Source: Nannocystis exedens (lineage in GTDB: Bacteria > Myxococcota_A > Polyangia > Nannocystales > Nannocystaceae). From it: 64,000 nucleotides of DNA. Position 1 is the first letter of the stretch; the number at the start of each line of letters is the position of its first letter. A program made the translations under genes and the position numbers. Under the pieces are notes generated by a model. That model searched no databases. It saw nothing but the letters and a program-made list of their open reading frames with translations, and had not been told where the DNA came from. Shown here one piece after another: positions 8,581-15,783 of this stretch. The stretch is taken from the NCBI RefSeq assembly GCF_002343915.1, contig NZ_NETK01000001.1, positions 9,572,001-9,636,000 of the forward strand. Direction: 5' to 3'.

Positions 8581-10110
8581 TCAGCGGCGATCGTCGCAAT
8601 GCTCGGGCGCGTGGACGTCGACGGCGGCGCGCGGGGCGGCGGGGGTCGGCTCGTCCGGCAGCGGTGGGTCGTTCATGGCGAAGGCCGCGAGCACGTGGGC
8701 GGTGGCGCGGGTGTTCTCGAGCAGCGCCTCGCGGCTGTAGTTGTCGCGGTCGTCGCAGGCCGCGTGGTAGCAGGGGTCGTAGGCGATTTCGGCCTCGCCG
8801 CCGAACAGCTGGGCCTCGTGGGCGCTCTTGCGGGCCTCGGCGCCGGTGAAGAGGCCGCCGGCGGGGATGTCGTGGCGGATGAAGGCCCAGTAATCGGAGC
8901 GGCCGTCGAACGCGGTCTCGCGGGTCGGCACGCCGAGGGCGGCGAAGTAGTCGGTGAAGGCGGCCTCGATCGCGGCCGAGCCGGCGGGGCCGGCCTTCTG
9001 CCACGCCGAGCCGTCGCCGTCGTAGACGAAGCGGACCGGGTTGGGCGAGGCGATCATGTCGAGGTTGAGGTAGAGCGCGATCGCGGCGCGCTCGGCCGCC
9101 GGCAGCGATTCGACGTGGAAGACCGAGCCGAGCAGGCCGAGCTCCTCGGCGCCCCAGAAGGCGAAGCGGACCTGATGCCGCAGATCACAGCGCGGCAGGG
9201 CGCCGGCGACGGCGAGGAGCGCGGCGACGCCGGAGCCGTTGTCGTTGACGCCCGGGCCGGCGGGCACCGAATCGAGGTGGGCGCCGAGCATGACGACGCG
9301 GCCGCTGGCGGTCGGGGCGGTGTCGGCGATCACGTTGACGGTCTCGCGCACGACGGCCTCGGCCGCGACGACGAGGCGCAGCCGCAGGTCGCTCTCCTGC
9401 GCGAGCGCCTCGCCGAGCGCGTAGGGCAGCGCGACCACCGGGAGGGTGGTGCCGCGGTCGAGGCGCGGGGTGAACAGGGCCAGGCGCTCGGGGGCGTCGC
9501 CCTGGTTGAAGTAGACGACCGCGGCGGCGCCGGCCCGGATCGCGTTGTCGATCTTCTGCCGGTGGGTGCAGCCGCCGCGCTGCAAGAGGGCGATGCTGCT
9601 GGGGAAGAAGCCGGCGAAGTCCTCGGCCTGGCAGCCGCTGGTCGAGGCATTGCCTGACCCAAGAGACAGGTCGACGGGGATCACGGGCCCGGCCACGTCG
9701 CCGCTGGCCGAGAAGGTGGCGACGCGGAATTCGACGCCGGCGACGTACTCGGCGGCCGCGGCGTCGGTCCGGAGCAGGCGCGGCGGGGCGAGGAGGACGA
9801 AGTCGTCGTAGGTGAACGGCTCGCGGCGCACGCTCAGGCCGGCGGCGGCGAGCTGCTCGGCGACGTAATCGGCCGAGGCCGAGAAGCCGTCGCTGCCGGC
9901 GGCGCGGGTGTCGGCGTGGGCGCGGGCGAGGTCGGCGAGGGCGAGCAGGTGCTGCTCGAGCGCGGCGACGTCGATCGACTCGGCGAGCGGCGCGGGGCAG
10001 CCGGCCGGCGCGGGGTCGGGCGGCGCGGGGCAGGCCGGCGCGAGGGCGAGGGCGAGCGCGGAGGCCCCTGCGAGGGGCCAGGTTCGGCAGATCCGGAGCT
10101 CGCGGCGCAC
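8581..10110 (-). CDS. Secreted M28 family aminopeptidase with PA domain
   Basis: The 509-residue protein resembles Streptomyces-type aminopeptidases. The GTG start at 10110 gives a signal peptide ending near LALALAPAC, so it may be a lipoprotein. A protease-associated (PA) domain sits at about 130-235, including QRGGCTHRQKIDNAIRAGAA. The M28 core has all expected zinc ligands and catalytic residues: His278 in AHLDS, Asp290 in GVNDNGSG, Glu322-323 in WGAEELG, Asp351 in LNLDMI and His449 in YHAACDD. It should remove N-terminal amino acids from peptides outside the cell, consistent with a predatory or scavenging lifestyle. No neighbour is clearly linked to it. The C-terminal tail is Pro/Ala-rich. 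Confidence 0.88.
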   Translation of the reverse strand: MRRELRICRTWPLAGASALALALAPACPAPPDPAPAGCPAPLAESIDVAALEQHLLALADLARAHADTRAAGSDGFSASADYVAEQLAAAGLSVRREPFTYDDFVLLAPPRLLRTDAAAAEYVAGVEFRVATFSASGDVAGPVIPVDLSLGSGNASTSGCQAEDFAGFFPSSIALLQRGGCTHRQKIDNAIRAGAAAVVYFNQGDAPERLALFTPRLDRGTTLPVVALPYALGEALAQESDLRLRLVVAAEAVVRETVNVIADTAPTASGRVVMLGAHLDSVPAGPGVNDNGSGVAALLAVAGALPRCDLRHQVRFAFWGAEELGLLGSVFHVESLPAAERAAIALYLNLDMIASPNPVRFVYDGDGSAWQKAGPAGSAAIEAAFTDYFAALGVPTRETAFDGRSDYWAFIRHDIPAGGLFTGAEARKSAHEAQLFGGEAEIAYDPCYHAACDDRDNYSREALLENTRATAHVLAAFAMNDPPLPDEPTPAAPRAAVDVHAPEHCDDRR

Positions 10111-10190
10111 GCGAGCAACATAGCCGATCGGCGCCCGCGTCGGCGGGCGAGCGGTGGCGCGCGCGGGCTGCCGGCCCGCGCGCGGGGTCG

Positions 10191-10355
10191 TCACGCGGCC
10201 GCAGCGTCGGCGCGGAGGTGGGGAGGGACGTCCTGGTCCCGGCGCTCGCTGTCTTCGTCGTCCTCTTCGCCGAAGTTGATCAGGATGCAATCGTCGAAGG
10301 CGAGCGCAGCAGTCGCCAGTGCTATCAATAGGCCGAAGGACAATTTCGTGGACAT
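10191..10355 (-). CDS. Small secreted acidic peptide, 54 residues
   Basis: A short gene is supported by several signals together. The ATG at 10355 is preceded by AAGGGAGA at a normal distance. The first residues MSTKLSFGLLIALATAALA form a good signal peptide with an A-L-A cleavage site, and the mature part is short and acidic, containing FDDCILINFGEEDDEDSE. It ends at the TGA at 10191-10193. It lies downstream of and on the same strand as the STAS genes. The mature peptide would be about 35 residues with a single Cys. I do not recognise it; it could be a small envelope or signalling peptide. Confidence 0.6.
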   Translation of the reverse strand: MSTKLSFGLLIALATAALAFDDCILINFGEEDDEDSERRDQDVPPHLRADAAAA

Positions 10356-10490
10356 CCGGGTCGTCTCCCTTGCGGGAAAAACCTAGCGGACGGCGGACGC
10401 GCGGCCATGCGCGATCCGGCGTGGCGATGATATTCACCACATCGCCGGCGGCGACGGTCCGGCGCCGGACCTCGGCGCCGGGCGACGCAG

Positions 10491-11282
10491 CTAGGGGGCG
10501 GGGGCGTCGCGACGGACGGCGTAGCCGAGGTCGCGCAGGCAGAAGCGCAGGCCCTCCCGCAGGCTGCGGAGGGTGACGACGCCGGGCAGGCCGAGGCCGA
10601 GGCCGACGATGATCTGCGCGACCGACGGCTGGATCCCGGTGATCACGCAGCGGGCCCCGAGCAGCTGGACGGCGCGCATGACCCGGAGCAGGTGATCGGC
10701 GGTGGCGGTGTCGACGACGTCGACGCCGGTGAGATCGACGATGGCGAACTTCGCCCCGGTGCGCGACACGGCGGCGAGCAGGGCCGACTTCATGTCGGCC
10801 GCGCGCATGCTGTCGACGAGGCCGACCACCGGCATGGTGAGGATGTCGTCCCACACCTGAATGATCGGGGTCGAGACCGCGGCGGTGAGCGCCTCGCGGC
10901 GGATCTCGCCGAGCCTGACGGCGGCGGCGTCGGCGGCGTCGGGCGTGGCGAGGGGGCGGGCGACGGCGCAGATCGGTTCGCCCGGGCCCTGCGGGGCCGC
11001 CGAGGCCCACTCGAGGGCGATGTAGGAGCCGTCCTTTCTGCGGTAGCGGTTCTCGAAGCGGACGATGTCGCTGCCGTTGGCGAGGCGCGCGATCGCGGCG
11101 AGCGTGGCCTCGCGGTCGGCGGGGTCGACGAGCTCGAGGAACGGCGTGCTGCGCAGTTCGTCGAGGGTCCAGCCGAGGACGCGCTCCCACGCCGGGCTGA
11201 GCTCGACGAAGTAGCCGTCGCTGTTGGCGGTGCACATCAGTTCGGCGCTGATCTCGAGGAAGCGGCGGTGCAGATCAGGCAT
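10491..11282 (-). CDS. PAS-STAS protein, RsbR-like stressosome component
   Basis: The 263-residue protein has an N-terminal PAS domain (about 5-110, with ENRYRRKDGSYIALEW typical of the PAS sheet) and a C-terminal STAS domain (about 138-245). The STAS part follows RsbR closely: STPIIQVWDDILTMPVVG, then DLTGVDVVDTATADHLL with a candidate phospho-Thr at 192, then GARCVITGIQPSVAQ. In Bacillus, RsbR paralogues sense signals through the N-terminal domain and form the stressosome with RsbS, and RsbT phosphorylates the STAS Thr. Here the input domain is PAS instead of the non-heme globin fold. It overlaps the preceding STAS gene by 8 bp, so translation is probably coupled. No RsbT kinase gene is in the cluster. 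Confidence 0.87.
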   Translation of the reverse strand: MPDLHRRFLEISAELMCTANSDGYFVELSPAWERVLGWTLDELRSTPFLELVDPADREATLAAIARLANGSDIVRFENRYRRKDGSYIALEWASAAPQGPGEPICAVARPLATPDAADAAAVRLGEIRREALTAAVSTPIIQVWDDILTMPVVGLVDSMRAADMKSALLAAVSRTGAKFAIVDLTGVDVVDTATADHLLRVMRAVQLLGARCVITGIQPSVAQIIVGLGLGLPGVVTLRSLREGLRFCLRDLGYAVRRDAPAP

Positions 11283-12393
11283 GACGGCGGCTCCTTGCAG
11301 GTTCGGCGAGGCAGGCCTTGAGGGCTTCGCGGAGGTTGGCGAAGGTGCGGACGCCGGACAGGTCGACGCCGAGGTCGACGAGCGTCTGCGCGACCCCGGG
11401 GACGATGCCGGACAGCACGCCGTGGGCCCCGAGCAGCTGGACGGCGCGGATGATGCGGACGAAGTTGTCGGCGGTGCCGGCGTCGATGGCCTCGACGCCG
11501 GTGACGTCGAGGATGGCGAAGCGCGACTTGGTGTCGATGATGCTGGCGAGCAGCTTCTCCATCAGCCGGCCGGTCCGCTCGGTGTCGATGGCCCCGACGA
11601 TCGGGACGGCCAGGACCTCGTCCCACAACTGGACGATCGGGGTCGAGAGGGCGGCGATGGCGACCCGCTGCTCGGCGATGATGTGGAGCTTGTCCTGCAG
11701 CTCCTCGACCATGCGGTCGCGCTCCCCGAGCGCACGCTCGCGGGCGGCCGCGCTGGTCTTGAGGTCGGCGAGCAGGCGTTGCAGGTCGGCGTTGGTCGCC
11801 AGGCCGGCGTCGGCCAGCGCGTCGAGCTCGTCGGCGACGGTGCGGGACGAGGGCTCGACGACGATCTCGTCGTAGGCGTCGCCGTCGGCGAGGAACCGGG
11901 TCTGGCGCGGCCAGCAGGTGCAGCCGAACAACTTCTGACAGAAGCCGGTGAACTTGCCGGCGACCAGGCCGACGCCCCAGTTGAGCGCGGTCGCCCGCTG
12001 GATCGCGCCCTCCCAGCCGTTGTGGACGCGGAAGACGCCGCGCCGGGCCTCGCGCTCGATGCTGACCAGCTCCCAGCGCCCCCACCCGGCCGTATATGCG
12101 TACTTGGCCAGCTCGGCGAAGCCGGCCTCGAAGCTGGGGTGGGCGGCGATGATGCTCCAATCATCGTCGATGCTGCGCTGGCCCTCGGCCAGCAGCATCA
12201 GCGCGAATCGGTGCGGGCCGAGTGTGGTCAAAAATCCGACGAGGAGCCGCGCTAGCGACGAGTCGCGGAAGAAGGCGACGCCCGGGACGCCGCCGATCGT
12301 GAAGCTGCCGCGGGCGAGGTCCCAGCGGTATTCGAGGCCGCATACTTCAAGGGATGGTGTCTCGGGGGGACGTTGCGGATGCGTATCCATCAC
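11275..12393 (-). CDS. V4R-like sensor with coiled coil and C-terminal STAS domain
   Basis: The 372-residue protein has three parts. Residues about 70-180 resemble a V4R small-molecule-binding domain (GWGRWELV, then LVAGKFTGFCQKLFGCTCWP, then FLADGDAYDEIVV). A predicted coiled coil follows at 186-245, then an RsbR-like STAS domain at 250-365 starting STPIVQLWDEVLAVPIVG. In the phospho-acceptor region the sequence is VTGVEAIDAGTADN, so the usual Thr position holds Ala305 and the nearest Thr is 307. GAGGAG lies 6 nt before GTG 12393 and 9 nt before the adjacent ATG 12390; either may be used. It overlaps both neighbouring STAS genes. The V4R assignment is by pattern, so the ligand is unknown. 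Confidence 0.8.
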   Translation of the reverse strand: MMDTHPQRPPETPSLEVCGLEYRWDLARGSFTIGGVPGVAFFRDSSLARLLVGFLTTLGPHRFALMLLAEGQRSIDDDWSIIAAHPSFEAGFAELAKYAYTAGWGRWELVSIEREARRGVFRVHNGWEGAIQRATALNWGVGLVAGKFTGFCQKLFGCTCWPRQTRFLADGDAYDEIVVEPSSRTVADELDALADAGLATNADLQRLLADLKTSAAARERALGERDRMVEELQDKLHIIAEQRVAIAALSTPIVQLWDEVLAVPIVGAIDTERTGRLMEKLLASIIDTKSRFAILDVTGVEAIDAGTADNFVRIIRAVQLLGAHGVLSGIVPGVAQTLVDLGVDLSGVRTFANLREALKACLAEPARSRRHA

Positions 12394-12829
12394 TTAGGTC
12401 TCCTCTATCGGGCGATGGGGGGCCCTGAACCTCGAGGTCGATATCGCGGAGGCACGCGGTGACGCCGAGGCGTTCGAGCGCGTCCTCGAGGGTCAGGGCG
12501 GTGTGGAGCTGGCGGAAATCGATGCCCATGGTCTGGAGAGTGATGGCGATGGCCCCGCTCATCCCGCAAAGGACCGTGGGCGTGCCCATCAGGTGGGCGG
12601 CGGTGGCCAGGCCGGCGATGACGTGACAGAGGTGGCTGTCGATCGTCCACATGCCGGTGACGTCGAGGACGAGGCCGGCGGCCGCGCTGTCGCGGATCCG
12701 CCGGAGCACGTCGTCGACGAGCGCCGCGGCGACCTCATCGGTGATGTCGCCCTGCAGCGGGACGACGAGTCGACCCCACAGCTGAATAACCGGTGTTCGG
12801 TACTCGAAGTGCGCCCTGTCGTCGTCCAT
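12347..12829 (-). CDS. RsbS-like single STAS domain protein
   Basis: From the ATG at 12829 the product has 160 residues; a TTG at 12901 would add 24. It is mainly one STAS domain: YRTPVIQLWGRLVVPLQGDI, then VLDVTGMWTIDSHLCHVI. Ser65 in TIDS matches RsbS Ser59, the residue phosphorylated by RsbT in Bacillus, and the LCGMSGAIAITLQTMGID segment matches the RsbS strand that follows. It is the first gene of a three-gene run and overlaps the next start by 47 bp. Together these three genes could form a small stressosome core of RsbS plus two RsbR-type sensors. Neither start has a strong ribosome binding site, so the N-terminus is uncertain. Confidence 0.78.
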   Translation of the reverse strand: MDDDRAHFEYRTPVIQLWGRLVVPLQGDITDEVAAALVDDVLRRIRDSAAAGLVLDVTGMWTIDSHLCHVIAGLATAAHLMGTPTVLCGMSGAIAITLQTMGIDFRQLHTALTLEDALERLGVTACLRDIDLEVQGPPSPDRGDLSDGYASATSPRDTIP

Positions 12830-13405
12830 CGTCAGCCCATCGCTATCGTCGTATACGCCGGGCGAGGCGGCGGTGAGCGGCCGCGCCGGCGAATCATCCA
12901 AACTTCATCAATTTGACAGACGAGCCCGCCTGGCGCAATCGAAATCATGGCTGTAGACGCATGAACGCGGCGGACCGGCGGCGCAAAAGATACCGTCGGC
13001 TGCGAGGCGGGCCACGACGCAATGCGCGGTGCTCGCGGAGGACAGAACAATGGACGAATGGCGTATGCACTGTCAGGACCGCGAGGGCCGTTCGGCGAAT
13101 GCTGCAATCGCGATCCGCGTTAAGGTTTGGAGGGGGTGGCCGGCCGTCGGTGCAACCCTTGCTTGGGTGTCGACGGGGCTCAGGGGCGGTCTTACGGCTC
13201 GCGCGTGGCCCCATGAGACCGTACGCGTCCGAGCGGAGCGCGGCGGGGCGCGATCGCTGCCCGGCCCGGCGAGGGCCCGAGGCGGGCGCTGCGCGCCCCA
13301 GGGGCCCGCGGGCCGCGAGCGCGGCGAGAGGCCGAGCCCCGGTCGGTCCGGGCGAGCCGCGCCGCCGGTCGCAGCGGAGGCGGTCAGGCGGTCAGGCGTC
13401 GGCGC
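12830..13405. other. Gene-free stretch upstream of the STAS operon
   Basis: The stretch should hold the STAS operon promoter and the end of the DUF5648 lipoprotein transcript, both on the minus strand. I see no protein-like frame and no convincing -35/-10 pair. A self-complementary GGCCCGCGGGCC at about 13303 could help termination, but no T-run follows. If the TTG start at 12901 is used by the first STAS gene, the stretch begins there instead. Confidence 0.4.
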
Positions 13406-14353
13406 TCACGGGCCGGACCACACGTAGCCGGCGACGGCCTCGTATTGATAGCCGTACATCGCCACCGCGTTGTCGCGCTCGGCCTCGCTGGTGGTGTAGA
13501 AGTGGTTGCCGTCGCTGTAGAGGCGGAACAGCGGGGTCGGGCCGCACTGCGGGTCGGTGGCGATGTGGCCCAGCGGGCCCTCGAGGGTGGCCGCGTTCTC
13601 GCAGGTGCCGCTGGTGGTGTAGAAGCGGCGGCCGTTGGGCTTGAGGCAGCGGTAGAACGGCACCAGGCCGGTGCCGGGGGCCGAGTACAGATAATAAAAG
13701 TTGAGCGCCTCGGGGGTGAAATCGCCGGACATCGCCTCGGCGGCGTCGGTGGTGTAGAGGTGGCCGAGGGTCGGGCTCGAGCTGCGGTGGACGCCGACGC
13801 GGCAGCCGGGCAGGCCGCCCTCGTCGCACTGGCCGTCGCAGTCGTCGTCGAACACGTTGCAGGCCTCGGGCTTGTCGGGCTTGCAGACGAGGCCGCACAT
13901 CTGCCCGGGGGCGAGCTGCTGCTCGCAGCCGTTGTCGGCGTCCTCGTCGCAGTCGAACCAGCCGTCGTCGCACTCGCCGAGGGCGCACTGGCCGGCGCTG
14001 CAGGCCGCGGTGGCCCGGGGGATCACGCAGCTGATGCCGCACTTGCCGCAATTGGCCGGGTCGGTCATGAGGTCGACGCATTGCACCCCGCAGGTGGTCA
14101 GCGGGTCGCACACGAGCGGCGGGTCGTCGGCGCCGTCGGTCGTGCTGCTGCTGCTGGCGTCGTCGGTGGACGTCGGCGGGGCGTCGGTGGTGCTGTCGGG
14201 CTCGGTCGCGGCGGTGCCGGTCGCGTCGGTCCCGGTCGACGCGGGCGCGGTCGGGCCGGGGGCCGCGGCGCCGGAGACGTCGTCGCGGCCCTCGCCGCCG
14301 GCGCAGGCGGGCAGGGCCGCGAGGGCGGCGGCGAGCCATGTCCCAAGGGACAT
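13406..14353 (-). CDS. Lipoprotein with Cys/Asp-rich region and C-terminal DUF5648 domain
   Basis: The 315-residue product starts MSLGTWLAAALAALPAC, a lipoprotein signal with Cys17. A Thr/Ser/Asp linker follows (about 20-80). Next comes a Cys-rich part (about 80-170) with CNVFDDDCDGQCDEG, as in MopE-like metal-binding repeats. The last 140 residues match the DUF5648 pattern, with repeated PFYRC, RRFYTTS, HFYTTSEAERDNA and AGYVW, often found in secreted bacterial proteins. The start ATG is itself part of a 14-bp repeat unit, and an in-frame ATG further upstream at about 14395 would add a repeat-encoded N-terminus with two Arg. It follows the DUF1552 gene and probably shares its transcript. Function unknown. 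Confidence 0.8.
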   Translation of the reverse strand: MSLGTWLAAALAALPACAGGEGRDDVSGAAAPGPTAPASTGTDATGTAATEPDSTTDAPPTSTDDASSSSTTDGADDPPLVCDPLTTCGVQCVDLMTDPANCGKCGISCVIPRATAACSAGQCALGECDDGWFDCDEDADNGCEQQLAPGQMCGLVCKPDKPEACNVFDDDCDGQCDEGGLPGCRVGVHRSSSPTLGHLYTTDAAEAMSGDFTPEALNFYYLYSAPGTGLVPFYRCLKPNGRRFYTTSGTCENAATLEGPLGHIATDPQCGPTPLFRLYSDGNHFYTTSEAERDNAVAMYGYQYEAVAGYVWSGP

Positions 14354-14412
14354 GATGCGCGCGCCAGGTTGCAAGGGGCAGGTCCTTCCGGGCATGGCGC
14401 TCAGGCCAGGAT
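14333..14412. repeat. Six-unit 14-bp palindromic repeat array across a gene junction
   Basis: Cores lie at 14337 (CATG), 14351 (CATG), 14365 (CAGG), 14379 (CAGG), 14393 (CATG) and 14407 (CAGG), each exactly 14 bp apart. The array runs from inside the signal-peptide codons of the DUF5648 lipoprotein gene to beyond the stop codon of the DUF1552 gene. It mixes the CATG and CAGG core forms in a single phase. Confidence 0.85.
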
Positions 14413-15783
14413 GCCGGTGAGGTGCTCGGTCGTCTCGCCGCCGTTGAAGCCGTAGCTCGGGGTGTCGATGCCGAGCGCGCGCAGGATGGTGACGTGGACC
14501 TTGCACAGGTTGCCGCCCTGCTCGCGGTAGTGGTAGCCGCGGACCAGCTTGCCGTTCGCGCCGCCGGCCAGGACCACCGGCATCTCGGCGACGCTGTGCT
14601 TGTAGCCCTCGCCGTACTCGGACACGCCGTAGACGCAGGCGCGGTCGAGGACGCTGACGCCCATCGGGTCGACGGCGAGCGCGAGGTGGTCGAGCAGGCG
14701 GGCGAACGCCAGCATCTGGTACTCGGTGATGCTGCGGACGTACTCCCACTGGCCGTCGTGGCAGACCTGGTGCATCCCGTTCGGCACGCCCAGGTTGTTG
14801 AACACGTGGGTGGTCGCCGGCGAGCTCAGCATGAACGAGAACACGCGGGTGAGGCCGCAATTGAGCGCGGCGGCGAGGAGCCCGGCCATGATGTCGGTGC
14901 GGGCGATGACGTCGGCCGAGTCGCCGGGGGCGGCGGGGATGACGTCGCATGTCCCGGAGGACAGGTCGAGGCGGCGCTGGACCTCGCGCAGGTGGTCGAG
15001 GTGGGCCTCGAGCCGCTGCTTGTCGGTGCCGCCGAGGCGGCCGCGCAGGCCCTCGGCGTCGGCCATGACGGCGTCGATCAGGGTGACCCGGCGGGTCAGC
15101 GCCATCAGGTCGGCCGGCACGTCGAACAGCATCGAGTAGAGCTGCGCGGGGTTGTGGATCGCCGCCACCGGCGAGTCGGGGCCGGTGAACGAGATCGCGT
15201 TCCAGTGGCCGTAGTCGTGGAAGCGGGCCTCGCTGACGCCGAGGCACAGCGAGCGGAACCGCGACGGCGAGTTGCCGTAGAACTGCTCGTGGCCGGCGAT
15301 GTACTGGTCGAGCGTCGGCCGCAGGCAGGTCAGCGTGTGCGACGGGTGGTCGAAGCCCTCGGGGCGGATCCGGTCGCCCGTCATCGCCACCATGAAGCCG
15401 CGCATGTGGCCGTCGCTCTGGCCGTTGTCGGGCTGCGGGACCTCGGTCTTGGGCTCGAGGCCGGTGGCGACGCTGACCTTGTGGGCGGCCAGCGGCGTCA
15501 GCAGCGGCGAGGGCGTGAAGTCGGCGCCGATCGTCGGCGGGGTCCAGACGTCGCCGCCGGGGCTGTTGGCGCCCTGATCGGGGCCGTGGCCGGCGTGCCA
15601 CGGGACGCCGTTGGCCCAGTAGAAGAGGCCGAAGATCGGGTCGCCGGTCGGCTCGGCGGCGCGGGCCCCCTCGCCGAGCATCGCCTCGAGCGGCGGCAGG
15701 GCCAGGGCCACGGCGGCGCCGCCGATGGCCCCGCGCAGGACGGTGCGGCGCGAGAGGGGCGGTTTGCGGACAAGGAAGCTCAT
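14401..15783 (-). CDS. Tat-exported DUF1552 protein
   Basis: The 460-residue protein begins with a twin-arginine signal, PPLSRRTVLRG at about 8-18, followed by a hydrophobic stretch ending near ARAAEP. The mature protein follows the DUF1552 pattern found in myxobacteria and Planctomycetes (FGLFYWANGVPWHAG, HMRGFMVAMTG, SFTGPDSP, CVYGVSEYGEG). The family is distantly related to DUF1501/sulfatase-fold proteins; no activity is established. Its ATG overlaps the stop of the DUF1592 gene by 4 bp (ATGA), so the two are translationally coupled. DUF1592/DUF1552 pairs recur across genomes and probably work together in the periplasm. One repeat unit lies inside the gene near 14948 and encodes LDLSSGTCDV. 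Confidence 0.92.
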   Translation of the reverse strand: MSFLVRKPPLSRRTVLRGAIGGAAVALALPPLEAMLGEGARAAEPTGDPIFGLFYWANGVPWHAGHGPDQGANSPGGDVWTPPTIGADFTPSPLLTPLAAHKVSVATGLEPKTEVPQPDNGQSDGHMRGFMVAMTGDRIRPEGFDHPSHTLTCLRPTLDQYIAGHEQFYGNSPSRFRSLCLGVSEARFHDYGHWNAISFTGPDSPVAAIHNPAQLYSMLFDVPADLMALTRRVTLIDAVMADAEGLRGRLGGTDKQRLEAHLDHLREVQRRLDLSSGTCDVIPAAPGDSADVIARTDIMAGLLAAALNCGLTRVFSFMLSSPATTHVFNNLGVPNGMHQVCHDGQWEYVRSITEYQMLAFARLLDHLALAVDPMGVSVLDRACVYGVSEYGEGYKHSVAEMPVVLAGGANGKLVRGYHYREQGGNLCKVHVTILRALGIDTPSYGFNGGETTEHLTGILA

